Part shown: one piece after another, positions 7,875-17,100 of the stretch
Position numbering within the stretch: position 1 is the first letter of the stretch
Layout of the letters: every line of letters begins with the position of its first letter
Origin: Parerythrobacter sp.
GTDB lineage: Bacteria; Pseudomonadota; Alphaproteobacteria; Sphingomonadales; Sphingomonadaceae
Reading direction: 5' to 3'
Length of the DNA: 38,888 bases
Assembly: GCA_028289565.1 (NCBI GenBank)
Contig: JANQPE010000047.1
Span: 1 to 38,888, forward strand
Program-made: the position numbers and the translations under genes
Notes under the pieces: model-generated
Databases searched by the model: none
What the model was told of the DNA's origin: nothing
Seen by the model: only the letters and a program-made list of their open reading frames with translations

Positions 7875-8155
7875 AGTCGACGCTTCTTCGAGCCGCAATT
7901 CGCTTGCCTTTCGTACGGCCTTCCCCTAGGTGCGCGCCCGTCCGACGGACTTTCCCGAAGATGCCTGGCCTATTGGCGCCTTTTCGCGCAGGCCACAGCG
8001 TTTGAAAGATCGTCCCGACGGCTCCTGCGACGGCATCCGGCCTTGCGGGAAATCGGCCCTCTTGCCCCGTACGGCCCGCAATGGTGCGCGCAGACGGGTA
8101 AAGACCCCGGAAAAACCGGTGGCCGGAAGCAAATGTGAAACAGGAACTTCAATCC
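7875..8155 (+). promoter_or_regulatory. rpsA upstream region / 5' leader
   Basis: These 281 bases carry no gene I can support; the frames here have no conserved look. Length and position fit a promoter plus long leader for rpsA, which in several bacteria is autoregulated by S1. AGGAA 9 bases before the ATG is the ribosome site. No classical hairpin stands out by eye. Confidence 0.4.
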
Positions 8156-9862
8156 ATGGCAACTTCTGCCAACCCCACGCGCGACGATTTCGAAGCGCTT
8201 CTCAACGAACAACTCGGCGGTGCTGAAGACGGCGGCTTCGAAGGCCGCGTCGTCAAGGGCACAGTAACCGCGATCGAAGCCGGTCACGCAGTTATCGACG
8301 TCGGCCTCAAGAGCGAAGGCCGCATTGATCTGAAAGAATTTTCCCGCGGTGAAGACGAACACGGCCTGTCGGTCGGTGACGAAGTCGAAGTCTATGTCGA
8401 CCGCGTCGAAAACGCCGACGGCGAAGCCATGCTCAGCCGCGACCGCGCCCGCCGTGAAGCTGCATGGGACAAGCTCGAAAACGAGTTCGGCGAAGGCAAG
8501 CGCGTGGAAGGCCGTATCTTCGGCCGGGTCAAAGGTGGCTTCACCGTCGACCTCGATGGCGCCGTGGCCTTCCTCCCGGGTTCGCAGGTCGATATCCGCC
8601 CCGTGCGCGATGTCACGCCGCTGATGGACATGCCGCAACCGTTCCAGATCCTGAAAATGGATCGCCGCCGCGGCAATATCGTTGTCTCACGCCGCGCCGT
8701 GCTCGAAGAAACTCGTGCCGAACAACGCAGCGAACTGATCGACAAGCTGTCCGAAGGTCAGGTGATCGACGGTGTCGTCAAGAACATCACCGATTATGGC
8801 GCTTTCGTCGATCTCGGCGGAATCGACGGCCTGCTTCATGTCACCGACATGAGCTACAAACGGGTCAACCATCCCAGCGAAATCATCGAGATCGGCCAGA
8901 CCGTGACCGTGCAGATCGTCCGCATCAACGAGGAAACCCAGCGTATCAGCCTCGGCATGAAGCAGTTGGAAAGCGATCCATGGGACGGTGTGGGCGCGAA
9001 ATATCCGATCGACGCCAAGCTCACCGGCACCGTGACCAACATCACCGAATACGGCGCCTTCGTGGAACTGGAGCCGGGTATCGAAGGCCTGGTCCACGTT
9101 TCCGAAATGAGCTGGACCAAGAAGAACGTCCACCCGGGCAAGATCGTCTCGACATCGCAGGAAGTCGAAGTGATGGTACTCGAAGTCGACTCCGAGAAGC
9201 GCCGCATTTCACTCGGCCTCAAGCAGGCCCAGCGCAACCCGTGGGAAGAGTTCGCCGAGAAACACCCGGTCGGTTCGAAGGTCGCCGGTGAAGTCAAGAA
9301 CGCCACCGAATTCGGCCTGTTCATAGGCCTCGACGGTGATGTCGACGGCATGGTCCACATGTCGGATATCGCGTGGGGCATTTCGGGCGAAGACGCCCTC
9401 GCTCTGCACCGCAAGGGTGAGCAGGTCGAAGCCATCGTGCTCGATGTCGACACAGACAAGGAACGCATCAGCCTTGGCATGAAGCAGCTCGAAAAGGGTG
9501 CGCCGAGTGCGGAAGGCGCTGCCGGCGGCTCGCTGCGCAGGGGTCAGACCGTTACCGTCACCGTGCTCGAAGTCCGCGATGGCGGCCTCGAAGTACAGGT
9601 CGGCGAAGACGGTGCGACGGGCTTCATCAAGCGTTCGGATCTCGGTCGCGATCGCGACGAGCAGCGCCCGGACCGGTTCCAGCCCGGCCAGAAAGTCGAT
9701 GCCACGGTCACCGGTTTCGACCGTTCGAAGAAACCGAACTTCTCGATCAAGGCACGCCAGATCGCCGAAGAAAAGGAAGCGGTGGCCCAGTTCGGTTCAT
9801 CCGATTCGGGTGCGTCGCTGGGCGACATCCTGGGCGAAGCGCTCAAGAAGTCGGACGACTGA
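8156..9862 (+). CDS. rpsA: 30S ribosomal protein S1
   Basis: The 568-residue protein helps the ribosome bind and unfold mRNA. Six S1 (OB-fold) repeats can be counted, starting near residues 25, 110, 195, 280, 367 and 460. The central repeats share the GxVxNITDYGAFVDLGGIDGLLHVTDMS pattern and the RISLGMKQLE ending. The start at ATG 8156 (MATSANPTRDDFEALL) matches alphaproteobacterial S1; an in-frame GTG seven codons earlier is disfavoured because AGGAA is spaced for the ATG. The C-terminus ends SLGDILGEALKKSDD. Two hairpins follow. Confidence 0.97.
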   Translation: MATSANPTRDDFEALLNEQLGGAEDGGFEGRVVKGTVTAIEAGHAVIDVGLKSEGRIDLKEFSRGEDEHGLSVGDEVEVYVDRVENADGEAMLSRDRARREAAWDKLENEFGEGKRVEGRIFGRVKGGFTVDLDGAVAFLPGSQVDIRPVRDVTPLMDMPQPFQILKMDRRRGNIVVSRRAVLEETRAEQRSELIDKLSEGQVIDGVVKNITDYGAFVDLGGIDGLLHVTDMSYKRVNHPSEIIEIGQTVTVQIVRINEETQRISLGMKQLESDPWDGVGAKYPIDAKLTGTVTNITEYGAFVELEPGIEGLVHVSEMSWTKKNVHPGKIVSTSQEVEVMVLEVDSEKRRISLGLKQAQRNPWEEFAEKHPVGSKVAGEVKNATEFGLFIGLDGDVDGMVHMSDIAWGISGEDALALHRKGEQVEAIVLDVDTDKERISLGMKQLEKGAPSAEGAAGGSLRRGQTVTVTVLEVRDGGLEVQVGEDGATGFIKRSDLGRDRDEQRPDRFQPGQKVDATVTGFDRSKKPNFSIKARQIAEEKEAVAQFGSSDSGASLGDILGEALKKSDD

Positions 9863-9870
9863 TAGGACAG

Positions 9871-9898
9871 GTAGGCACCCGTCAAGGCGGGCGCCTAC
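9871..9898 (+). terminator. Hairpin after rpsA
   Basis: GTAGGCACCCG and CGGGCGCCTAC form an 11-bp stem with one A-C mismatch and a 6-base loop, 8 bases after the rpsA stop. No T-run follows, so it may act as an mRNA 3' stabiliser as much as a terminator. Confidence 0.5.
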
Positions 9899-9905
9899 TA
9901 CCGAA

Positions 9906-9935
9906 CCGTCACCCCAGCGAGAGCCGGGATGACGG
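9906..9935. repeat. REP-type palindrome, class A
   Basis: CCGTCA...TGACGG ends enclose CCCCAGCGAGAGCCGGG. The same consensus (CGTCAYYCCAGCGAAAGCCGGGATC) recurs at 31474, 31529 and 32933. Confidence 0.7.
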
Positions 9936-9943
9936 AATAGAAG

Positions 9944-9980
9944 AAAGGCCCATCCTCCCCGAACGGGAAGGTGGGCCTTT
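9944..9980 (+). terminator. Rho-independent-type terminator after rpsA
   Basis: AAAGGCCCA(T)CCTCCC and GGGAAGGTGGGCCTTT form a long, nearly complete stem around GAAC, ending in TTTCC on the plus strand. It lies 82 bases after rpsA and 34 before gloB, so it most likely ends rpsA transcription. Confidence 0.65.
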
Positions 9981-10013
9981 CCTACATCGGCGGCAATGCC
10001 TAAGCTGGATGCC

Positions 10014-10769
10014 ATGTTGCAAATCCACCAGTTCCCGTGCCTGTCCGACAATTACGGATACCTCCTCCACGATCCCGCGAGCGGCGAGACGGCGTGTATC
10101 GATACCCCGCATGCCGACACTTATCTGCGCGAGGCGGAAGCGCAGGGCTGGACGATCACGAATATCTGGAACACGCATTGGCATCCCGACCATGCTGGCG
10201 GCAACGAAGCGATCAAGGTCGCCACAGGCTGTACCATCGTCGGCCCCCGTGAAGTAACCAGAATCGCTCCGCTAGACCGGGAAGTGAAACACGGTGACAC
10301 TGTCGCGTTAGGCAGGTTCGAGGCGCGGGTGATCGATGTCGGCGGACACACCAATGGCCATATCGCCTTCTACCTGCCCGAAGCGGGCATGGCATTCGTC
10401 GGCGACAGCGTGTTCGCACTGGGATGCGGGCGAATGTTCGAAGGCACGCCTGAACAGTTCTGGAGCAGCCTCGAAAGGGTAAAGGCCCTGCCCCGCGATA
10501 CCATGCTTTATTGCGCCCACGAATATACACAGGCGAATGCGAAATTCGCGCTCCATGCCGATCCCAGCAATCCCACCCTGCAAGTCTACTGCGAGGAAAT
10601 CGACGCCAAGCGCGCACAAGGCGAACCGACCGTGCCCATGCGCCTCGATCGCGAGCTGGAAACCAATCCCTTTCTGCGCGCCGACGATCCGGTACTTATG
10701 TCGGAATGGGGCGGCAGCGTACCGTACGAGACGTTCGCTGCCCTGAGAGCCGCGAAGGACGATTTCTGA
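10014..10769 (+). CDS. gloB: Hydroxyacylglutathione hydrolase (glyoxalase II)
   Basis: A 251-residue metallo-beta-lactamase-fold enzyme that hydrolyses S-D-lactoylglutathione to lactate and glutathione, the second step of methylglyoxal detoxification. The metal motif is THWHPDH (residues about 52-58), followed by GHTNGHIAFY, FVGDSVFALGCGRMFEG and YCAHEYTQANAKFA, all typical of GloB including the C-terminal glutathione-binding domain. The start MLQIHQFPCLSDNYGYLL at 10014 matches the family; an in-frame ATG at 9996 would add six residues and cannot be excluded. Confidence 0.94.
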   Translation: MLQIHQFPCLSDNYGYLLHDPASGETACIDTPHADTYLREAEAQGWTITNIWNTHWHPDHAGGNEAIKVATGCTIVGPREVTRIAPLDREVKHGDTVALGRFEARVIDVGGHTNGHIAFYLPEAGMAFVGDSVFALGCGRMFEGTPEQFWSSLERVKALPRDTMLYCAHEYTQANAKFALHADPSNPTLQVYCEEIDAKRAQGEPTVPMRLDRELETNPFLRADDPVLMSEWGGSVPYETFAALRAAKDDF

Positions 10770-10834
10770 CCGCCTTCCGCTTTTGTGGATTCACTTGCGG
10801 TAAATCCGCCGGCTGCGCGTTGGCCGACGCTGGC

Positions 10835-11365
10835 TTAAATGCCCGAGATAACCTCGTCCGCCAGCTTGCCGTCGGCATCAGCATCGTGCTTGTCCGCGAT
10901 CAGCGTACGTGAAGCGGATGCGGCAGCGGTTACGGCCCGGTTGCGAACATCTTCGATCGCATCGCGTTCGGCAGCGGCGATCTTGTCCTCCGCCATCTGC
11001 TTGCGGCGCTCGACCAGCGCTTTGCTGTCGGCTTCGGCTTTTTCGAGGATCGCCTTCGTCTCCGCCCTGGCATTTTCAACCAGTTCGGCCGCTTCTTTCT
11101 CCGCTCCGGCGATCTTGCCGGCATATTCGTCCCGCAGTGCTTCGGCTTCGGTACGTAATCTAGCCGCATCTTCAAGCTGCTTGCGGATCGTGGCGATCCG
11201 GTCGTCGAGTATCTTCGCGATGATCTTCGGTACACCCGCGCGTAACGCGATCGCGAACACTACCAGCATGGCGATTGCGACCCAGCCATGCGGGGCAATC
11301 CCGAAAGCAGTCGGGTAATCGTGTTCACCCGCCCCTTGGGCAGCTTCGGCAAGGACTTCAAGCAC
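10835..11365 (-). CDS. atpF: ATP synthase Fo subunit b
   Basis: The 176-residue subunit forms half of the peripheral stalk linking Fo to F1. One transmembrane helix (about residues 28-45, VAIAMLVVFAIALRAGVP) precedes a long charged coiled coil rich in Ala, Glu, Arg and Lys. The GTG start at 11365 lies inside the end of the b' gene (8-base overlap), so expression is coupled. It is the last gene of the operon in this window; the F1 genes are not here, as usual in alphaproteobacteria where Fo and F1 operons are separate. Confidence 0.93.
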   Translation of the reverse strand: MLEVLAEAAQGAGEHDYPTAFGIAPHGWVAIAMLVVFAIALRAGVPKIIAKILDDRIATIRKQLEDAARLRTEAEALRDEYAGKIAGAEKEAAELVENARAETKAILEKAEADSKALVERRKQMAEDKIAAAERDAIEDVRNRAVTAAASASRTLIADKHDADADGKLADEVISGI

Positions 11366-11852
11366 GGTTCAATGCTCCGGCAACGGCGTCGCGGACAGCG
11401 GTTTCGCTTACTCTGGCGCCGGTTAGCTTGGCCACGATATCGCCAGCCGCCTCTGCTGCGACATCTTCGATTTCAGCGAGCGCCGAACGGCGAGCCTCAT
11501 CGAGCGCAGCCGTAGCCTCGTCGACCTTCTTGGTCAGACGCTTATCCGCAGCGGCAATGCGTTTCTCGGACTTGGCGGCACCCTCTGCCTTGGCCTCGGC
11601 AATCACCGCCTGTGCTTCGGCATACGCATCGTTGAGTTTGGCCCGCCACCTGTCTTCGGTCGCATCCGCCTCGTCGCGCAGGCGCTCGGCCTCCGCTAGG
11701 TCGGCGGCGATCTTGGCGTCGCGATCATCGACAGTCGCTTCGACCTTGGGCACGATGCCGCGCCCGACGAAAAAGTAGATCACACCGAGCGCCAGCAACA
11801 GCCAGAACCATTGCGACTGATAGACAAGTAGGAGTTGCTCTAATTGAGGCAT
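11358..11852 (-). CDS. atpF': ATP synthase Fo subunit b'
   Basis: The 164-residue partner of subunit b; b and b' form a heterodimeric stalk in alphaproteobacteria, cyanobacteria and chloroplasts. The N-terminal helix (FWLLLALGVIYFFVGRGIVP, about 16-35) is followed by a continuous coiled coil and ends LTGARVSETAVRDAVAGALN. ATG 11852 is the first start. It sits 70 bases after atpE, from which it is separated by a strong hairpin, and overlaps atpF. Confidence 0.93.
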   Translation of the reverse strand: MPQLEQLLLVYQSQWFWLLLALGVIYFFVGRGIVPKVEATVDDRDAKIAADLAEAERLRDEADATEDRWRAKLNDAYAEAQAVIAEAKAEGAAKSEKRIAAADKRLTKKVDEATAALDEARRSALAEIEDVAAEAAGDIVAKLTGARVSETAVRDAVAGALNRA

Positions 11853-11886
11853 GAATTGGCCCTATACGATCTCTAACAGGCTATGG

Positions 11887-11913
11887 GCCCGATAGCTCGG
11901 AAAGCTATCGGGC
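11887..11913 (-). promoter_or_regulatory. Intercistronic stem-loop between atpE and atpF'
   Basis: GCCCGATAGCT and AGCTATCGGGC form a perfect 11-bp stem with a 5-base loop, starting 10 bases after the atpE stop. No T-run follows, so it is unlikely to be a strong terminator. A stabilising hairpin after the gene for the high-copy c subunit is the likely role (inference). Confidence 0.7.
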
Positions 11914-11922
11914 GAAAACCGA

Positions 11923-12150
11923 TCAGGTGGCATAGAGAATGATCATAGCCACGGCGAACGCCATCAGGCCGAGCAGTTCGGCAGCGGCAAAGCCGATATA
12001 CAGCGTGCCCGTCTGGCCGCCGGCGGCAGCCGGATTGCGCAGCGCACCCTGAAGGAACGAGCCGAAAACGTTGCCGACACCGGCGGCAGCCGCACCGACA
12101 CCGATAGCCGCAAGACCGGCACCGATTACCTGAGCAGAAGCGAGTTCCAT
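11923..12150 (-). CDS. atpE: ATP synthase Fo subunit c
   Basis: The 75-residue proteolipid forms the rotating c-ring. Two hydrophobic hairpin helices (about 8-32 and 50-73) flank the polar loop QGALRNPAA. The ion-binding carboxylate is the glutamate in GFAAAELLGLMAFAVAM (about residue 58). Helix 1 lacks the glutamine of sodium-type rings, so it is probably proton-driven. The true start MELASAQVIGAG at 12150 follows GGAG with normal spacing; a much longer frame running back into atpB is not the gene. Confidence 0.95.
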   Translation of the reverse strand: MELASAQVIGAGLAAIGVGAAAAGVGNVFGSFLQGALRNPAAAGGQTGTLYIGFAAAELLGLMAFAVAMIILYAT

Positions 12151-12182
12151 GTAATTTACTCCGTTGGAAAGATAGTGGAATT

Positions 12183-12962
12183 CTAGTGAAGGTTGACCGC
12201 GTCGTTGATGTACAGCGCGGTAAGCAAAGCAAACACGAAAGCCTGGATCGCGCCGACTAGCAGCTCCAGGGCATTCACGAAAATGACGAACACAAATGCC
12301 AGCAAGCCGACACCGTAACCGGCCGCTCCGCCCGCGCTGAACCCTTGCACGACGAAATTGCCGAAGACGTCGAGCAGGACATGACCAGCGAACATGGCAA
12401 TGAAAGGCCGCAAGCCGAGGCTGAAGGGGCGCACCAGGAACGAAATGAATTCGATTGGTGCGATCAGGACCTTGAGCGGCAACGGCGTGCCGTGCGGCAC
12501 GAACAGCGAAAAGAACTTCAATCCGTGCGTCCAGAAACCAACGCCGAGCACGATGGCGAAGCTGATAATGCTCATCACGCCGGTGACGGTGAACTGGCTG
12601 GTCACGGTAAAAGGATGCGCGCCAGGTACGACGGCGAAAGGCATGGCGCCCATCCAATTCGACACGAGAATGAAAATAAACGCGGTGAACACCCATGGCA
12701 GGTATTTGCGCCCCTGCTTGCCGATATTCTCGCGTGTGATGTTATCGACGAAGCCAGTCAGCATCTCGACCGCGGCTTGCCACCGGCCCGGGACAAGTTG
12801 ACGGCGTGTTCCACCCCACATGAAAATGATGATCGTCACCAGCACTATCAGCATCCAGAGAGCCGAATTGGTGAACTGGAACGGCGTAGCAGCGAGTTGA
12901 TCAGCGCCGATCGGCGTGATCTCGAACTGGCTCATGGGATTGATTTTGCCGGCTTCGGCCAC
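12183..12962 (-). CDS. atpB: ATP synthase Fo subunit a
   Basis: The 259-residue subunit holds the two proton half-channels next to the c-ring. GTG 12962 gives MAEAGKINPMSQFEI, as expected for alphaproteobacteria; ATG 12935 lacks a ribosome site. The essential arginine is in FSLGLRPFIAMFAGH. Histidine in AGH and glutamate in NALELLVGAIQAF are the usual compensating pair, and the glutamine in AIQAF is present. The residue after the arginine is proline where most a subunits have leucine, and alanine replaces the usual asparagine four residues on. Five or six membrane helices are visible. Confidence 0.95.
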   Translation of the reverse strand: MAEAGKINPMSQFEITPIGADQLAATPFQFTNSALWMLIVLVTIIIFMWGGTRRQLVPGRWQAAVEMLTGFVDNITRENIGKQGRKYLPWVFTAFIFILVSNWMGAMPFAVVPGAHPFTVTSQFTVTGVMSIISFAIVLGVGFWTHGLKFFSLFVPHGTPLPLKVLIAPIEFISFLVRPFSLGLRPFIAMFAGHVLLDVFGNFVVQGFSAGGAAGYGVGLLAFVFVIFVNALELLVGAIQAFVFALLTALYINDAVNLH

Positions 12963-12992
12963 GGGCAGTTGCTTCCCTGACTTTCGGCGCGC

Positions 12993-13313
12993 CTAATCGA
13001 CGCGGCTCTGGTTCTGGTTCATGCGGACGACGTGCAAGCACGCGCCGGCAAAGGCGAGGAACATCAGCCCGATGGTAATCCAGGGCAGAGTATCGAATAT
13101 GTTGTCCAGCAGAAGACCGATGAGGATCCCGCCCAGCGGATATCCCACCATCGTCGAGATGACCTGCATTCCAATGCTGTTGGGCGAGCGCATCGGACCG
13201 CGTTCTTTCTCGATCCGTTCGTCTTCAGCCCTGCGAACCGCAGCGATACGCTCTTCGAGCGAATCGAGCTCCGGATCCTCGACAATGGGTGCGTTTTCGG
13301 GGTCGTTGGCCAC
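12993..13313 (-). CDS. atpI: AtpI/AtpZ-like ATP synthase assembly protein
   Basis: A 106-residue protein with a charged N-terminal half (EERIAAVRRAEDERIEKERG) and two membrane helices (about 50-70 and 76-95). The glycine-rich first helix (VGYPLGGILIGLLLDNIF) is typical of AtpI/AtpZ. AtpI is implicated in c-ring assembly and magnesium supply. It leads the Fo operon 30 bases before atpB. The apparent start is GTG 13313, with an AGAGG-like site somewhat far upstream. Confidence 0.88.
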   Translation of the reverse strand: MANDPENAPIVEDPELDSLEERIAAVRRAEDERIEKERGPMRSPNSIGMQVISTMVGYPLGGILIGLLLDNIFDTLPWITIGLMFLAFAGACLHVVRMNQNQSRVD

Positions 13314-13440
13314 GAAGAAACGTCCGCCTCTCGCTGGGTTGCATAGGGATATGCGGCCAGGTCACCCGGCTGCTAACGCGCCGCCTTTAGCCGCGCCCCA
13401 TAGGTGAGTCAACCGAGCCTCGGGTAGGGAATCCACGGCG

Positions 13441-13459
13441 TTCCCGAGCCACTCGGGAA
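13441..13459 (-). terminator. Perfect hairpin between ydbL and atpI
   Basis: TTCCCGAG-CCA-CTCGGGAA is a perfect 8-bp stem, 19 bases after the ydbL stop. There is no T-run. It may end the ydbH-ynbE-ydbL transcript before the Fo operon. Confidence 0.4.
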
Positions 13460-13477
13460 GACAGGTTCAACTCAGTG

Positions 13478-13873
13478 TCAGGGGCATTGAACATGGCGCT
13501 GTGGAGGTGCGCTGGTGCGGGTTAGCCAGGAGCCGTTCGGCGCCTGGTATTTCTCGCCGGGAACCGTGCGCAAAATCAGGATACACCCTTGTGTGAAGGC
13601 ATATTCTTCCAGCGTTGCGCCTTGGGCCTGCGCACGCGTGGTATAATTGTCCCGGCGCAGTATGTTGATCTTGCTGACAACTCTGCGCAGGTCGGCGGTT
13701 TCCGCCCCGACGATACCGAGATAGCCATCCATCTTCTCGCCCACCTGCCCGGACTTGCGGGCCGCGGCATATTCCGGATCGCGCGCGGCCAGGGCCGGCG
13801 TGGCGAGGACCGCCAAGCCGGTCGCTGCAGCCAGAAGCGCAAGGGCGGGTTTGCGAAAGTCCATCTGTTTCAT
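13478..13873 (-). CDS. ydbL: YdbL-family (DUF1318) periplasmic protein
   Basis: A 131-residue secreted protein. The start MKQMDFRKPALALL at 13873 follows AGAGGG at 8 bases; it has a signal peptide with a lysine/arginine end, hydrophobic core and a likely cut after ATPALA. The mature part begins ARDPEYAAARKSGQVGEKMDGYLGIVG, characteristic of DUF1318/YdbL, followed by INILRRDNYTTRAQAQGATLEEYAFTQG. In E. coli YdbL is encoded with YdbH and YnbE and modulates their interaction. It follows ynbE by a few bases here, in the same order. Confidence 0.88.
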   Translation of the reverse strand: MKQMDFRKPALALLAAATGLAVLATPALAARDPEYAAARKSGQVGEKMDGYLGIVGAETADLRRVVSKINILRRDNYTTRAQAQGATLEEYAFTQGCILILRTVPGEKYQAPNGSWLTRTSAPPQRHVQCP

Positions 13874-13885
13874 TCTCTGCACCCT

Positions 13886-14095
13886 CTAAAAGATATCGGG
13901 GTTTTCGTCGATATTCTCGCGGACATCGCTCGCGAGCCGGTAAATCACTTCCTGCCGGATATTGATGTTGAGTTCGATCACGATCGGTTCTTCGGGCGCA
14001 TTGACCGTAATGCACCCGCCGAGCGCAAGCATACCCGCCATCAACAGCGGCAACCTGGCCATTATTCGCGTGGTTTCGAACGACCTCTCCTGCAT
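13886..14095 (-). CDS. ynbE: YnbE-like outer-membrane lipoprotein
   Basis: A short protein of 69 residues from ATG 14095. A lipoprotein signal ends in the lipobox LALGGC (Cys28). The mature part is ITVNAPEEPIVIELNINIRQEVIYRL, very like YnbE, whose short beta-strand segment pairs with the C-terminus of YdbH. An alternative ATG at 14146 overlaps the ydbH stop (ATGA) and gives 17 more residues; 14095 is preferred because AGAGG lies 7 bases before it and it makes a normal 27-residue signal. It lies between ydbH and ydbL, the E. coli order. Confidence 0.85.
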   Translation of the reverse strand: MQERSFETTRIMARLPLLMAGMLALGGCITVNAPEEPIVIELNINIRQEVIYRLASDVRENIDENPDIF

Positions 14096-14142
14096 GGAAA
14101 GGCCTCTCGCACCCGCGCGAAGCTGGGTCAATTGTACAGGAT

Positions 14143-17100
14143 TCATGGCAGAGTCTCGCTTTCCTGGTGCTGAATGGCCGATTCATCGGATGTGAGGTCT
14201 TGTGTATCGATTTCAGATGCCGTCCCTTCGCCGGAAATTGTCTCACGCAAACGCGTTCCGTCGTCTGTCAGCAGACCCAGATCTCTCGGGTCGCGGACCA
14301 AAGCCGGGTCGTATATCGCTTTGAACGAGCCGATCAGCTTGTAGAATGGCGCACGGATGTTGACGTTGAAGCGGATCGGCAGGTCGGCAATCTGCCGGGT
14401 GATGAAATTCCTGTCCGTACCGGCGCCCTGGCTCACTCCGTCGAACCGCACCCGAGTCACGATTTCCCCGGTCAGCGGACCGTCCATCGCGATACTCATC
14501 GTTTCATAGTCAAGACTGCTCAGGGCCGAGAATGCGAAATTAGCGATCGGCGAGAGATCTTCATAGATCAGTTCACCGACATAGGAGACATTGCCCCCGG
14601 GAGTGCGTGAATTGAGCGTTCCTCCTTGGATGACACCATTGCCTATCTCGTCGAATACGATTGGGATTCTGCCATCGAAAATTCCGCTGGCCCTAAGGTT
14701 GCCAAGCTCCGTCTGCTCGACGAACTGGGCACCATCGAGGCCCTCGATACGAAACACGTAACGCCGCGCTTCACTGACACCGACATTCAAATCGACTTTC
14801 TCGAGAATGAGGCGTCCGCCCATGAACGGCCAGGTCCCATCTTCGACGGACAACAATCGACCATCGCGCAGAGCGAACCGGATTTCACCATCAAGTACCT
14901 CGATGCCGGGATTGACAGACCCGATCCTGAGTGTCTGCCTCGGTGCAGTGGTCAGGCCGAGCAGATCGGTGAAGGCAATCGTGCCCGATGCGTCCCTGAC
15001 CGGGCCGAAAGCAGCGGCAAGATCGAGCGATTCCGAAGAAAATTCGCCCGAACTGGTCACATCCTTTTCGTTCCAGTCGATCCGGCCCGTTCCCGCAACC
15101 ATGCCCTTGACATTGGCGACCACGCCCTCCGCCAGATATGTCAGTTCATCCGGCTGAAGCGCGTCGTCGAACCGCAGGCCGTCGACACGCAGATCGGCAT
15201 GTCCCGTGCCGGTCGACACATTGTGCCGAATATCGACGGCCGTGACGATCCGGTCGCTATCGGGTTCACGCAAATCGGCTGCGGCAGTCACGATATTGTC
15301 GGCCAGTCGCAGTATTGCATCGCGGGCAATGAGCGGTTCGAACCTGTGCTCGATCTCACGATCCTCAACAGTAACGACACCTTCGGCCAGAGTGAAAACC
15401 CCGTCGGCATAACGCCAATTCCCGCTCGCATCGCGCAGGTCGAGCGGAACGGCGTCAAGCATCGCTTCCGCGCCGGTAAAGGAGCCCGATAACTCGTTTC
15501 CCAGTAGGGCATCGATGCCGCTTATCCGGAATCGATTGGCTCTGTTTACCGGACCCAGCATAACATCAAGTTCGCGAGCGGTCATAACCCCCGGATAGGC
15601 AAAGCCGACGGGACCGGTGTTGATAGACATCGGCGTGTCGGCCAGCTTCCCGGCGAGATCGAGGCCCGGTATTCCGGCCGCAATACGAACGGTATCATCA
15701 TTTATGCGCGCGATTGCCCCGCTTCGACCGGGACAAAGCGTCAATGCACGGTTCTCGAGTTCCAATTGCGCATAGGCGAGCCGCCGGAAGCCGATCTCGA
15801 TGCATTTGCGCCAAAGGGACAAACCGTTGCCGGACGACCACATGCCGCTTACCGGGATACGCAGCATATCCGCGCCACCGCCAGGTAGAGCACCGCTGGC
15901 AACAATATCCCCGGCAAAACCGATCGCCCCACCTTGCGATTGGGCGAGCGAGATTTCGGGAATTGCCAATAGGCTGTCGCCCGCACGGTACTCGGCCATC
16001 CGCAGGCGAAACAGGGATCGTCCGTTTGACCTGCGCTCCAACCGTCCGGCTATCTTGGGCAGGCCTTCTCCACCGGTAGAGAGATTGCCGGAAAAACGCG
16101 ACGCACCGCCAATGGTGCTCAACCGGACACGAGACGCGGACAGCAACGCCGCCCCGCTGCCTCCACGCAAGCGTGCCGATGGAGAGACCAGCGATACGAC
16201 ATCCCCCTTCTTGCGCACCGTCAGCTCGGCCAGCAGACGACTACCGCGAGCTTCTCTTTGCAACGAAGACCGGATCTTGGAGAGGATCGGAGTCAACAAT
16301 GTGCCCTGACTGGCCAATCCCGCATTTGCCAGTGAAGCATCGAGCACATCGCCCAAGCGTATTTCTTGACCTTCGATATCGGTCTGCAATTCCAATCTAT
16401 CGAAGCCGTCGCGCGAACGGAACGAGCCATCGGCCGTCACTGTCGCCATAGTCACCTGCGGCAGGGCCAGATCGCGCCCGGTCAGTGTGTATCTGGCATC
16501 GACACCGTTCTCGCCATAAACTGTGCGGATTGATCCGCCGATACCACCCCCGCGCATACTACCGATGGCCAATGCGCCACTCGACACCCTGGCGCGACCT
16601 TCGGCACGATCGAACTCCGGCGTCATCGAAATGTCGAGTATAGCGGCCGCATCCTTCCACCTTGCCTGCACTTTCGGACAGGCGAGTTGCGACAACCGCA
16701 AAGGCCCAACGAAGTTCGGCGTTCCGCGAGTTACTCCGACCCGTCCGTAAAGAGACACGTCACGGATCGCGCATCCCCCGGCATCGAGTTCGGGGGCCGT
16801 GGCGGCCAGGACGCCTTCGAAACCATGATCGAGGGCACCCTTCCCTTCCGCCTTGACTCCGATCGAACCGTATTCGCTTTCGATCAGGGCGCGTCCATCG
16901 ATCAACTCCAGGTCGAGCCCGGGTAGCCCGGACGGAGCATCACTATCGGCATGGATTACCTTGTCGAGGCTACCGAAACTCACGGCACCGCCTGCCAGCT
17001 TGCCGAACAGGCGCGGACGGAGAAGCGTCACCCGCCCGACAGCCGGTGTTCCGAAACGATAGCGCAGCGCCACCTCGACACGTTCGATGGTCAGGTCGGG

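Noticed and set aside
11923-12696. A 257-codon frame including subunit c
   Set aside because: Most of it is the out-of-frame shadow of atpB; only the last 75 codons from ATG 12150 are the c subunit.
13467-14246. A 259-codon minus-strand frame over ydbL and ynbE
   Set aside because: Its translation is basic and low-complexity, while ydbL and ynbE in another frame have signal sequences and family motifs.
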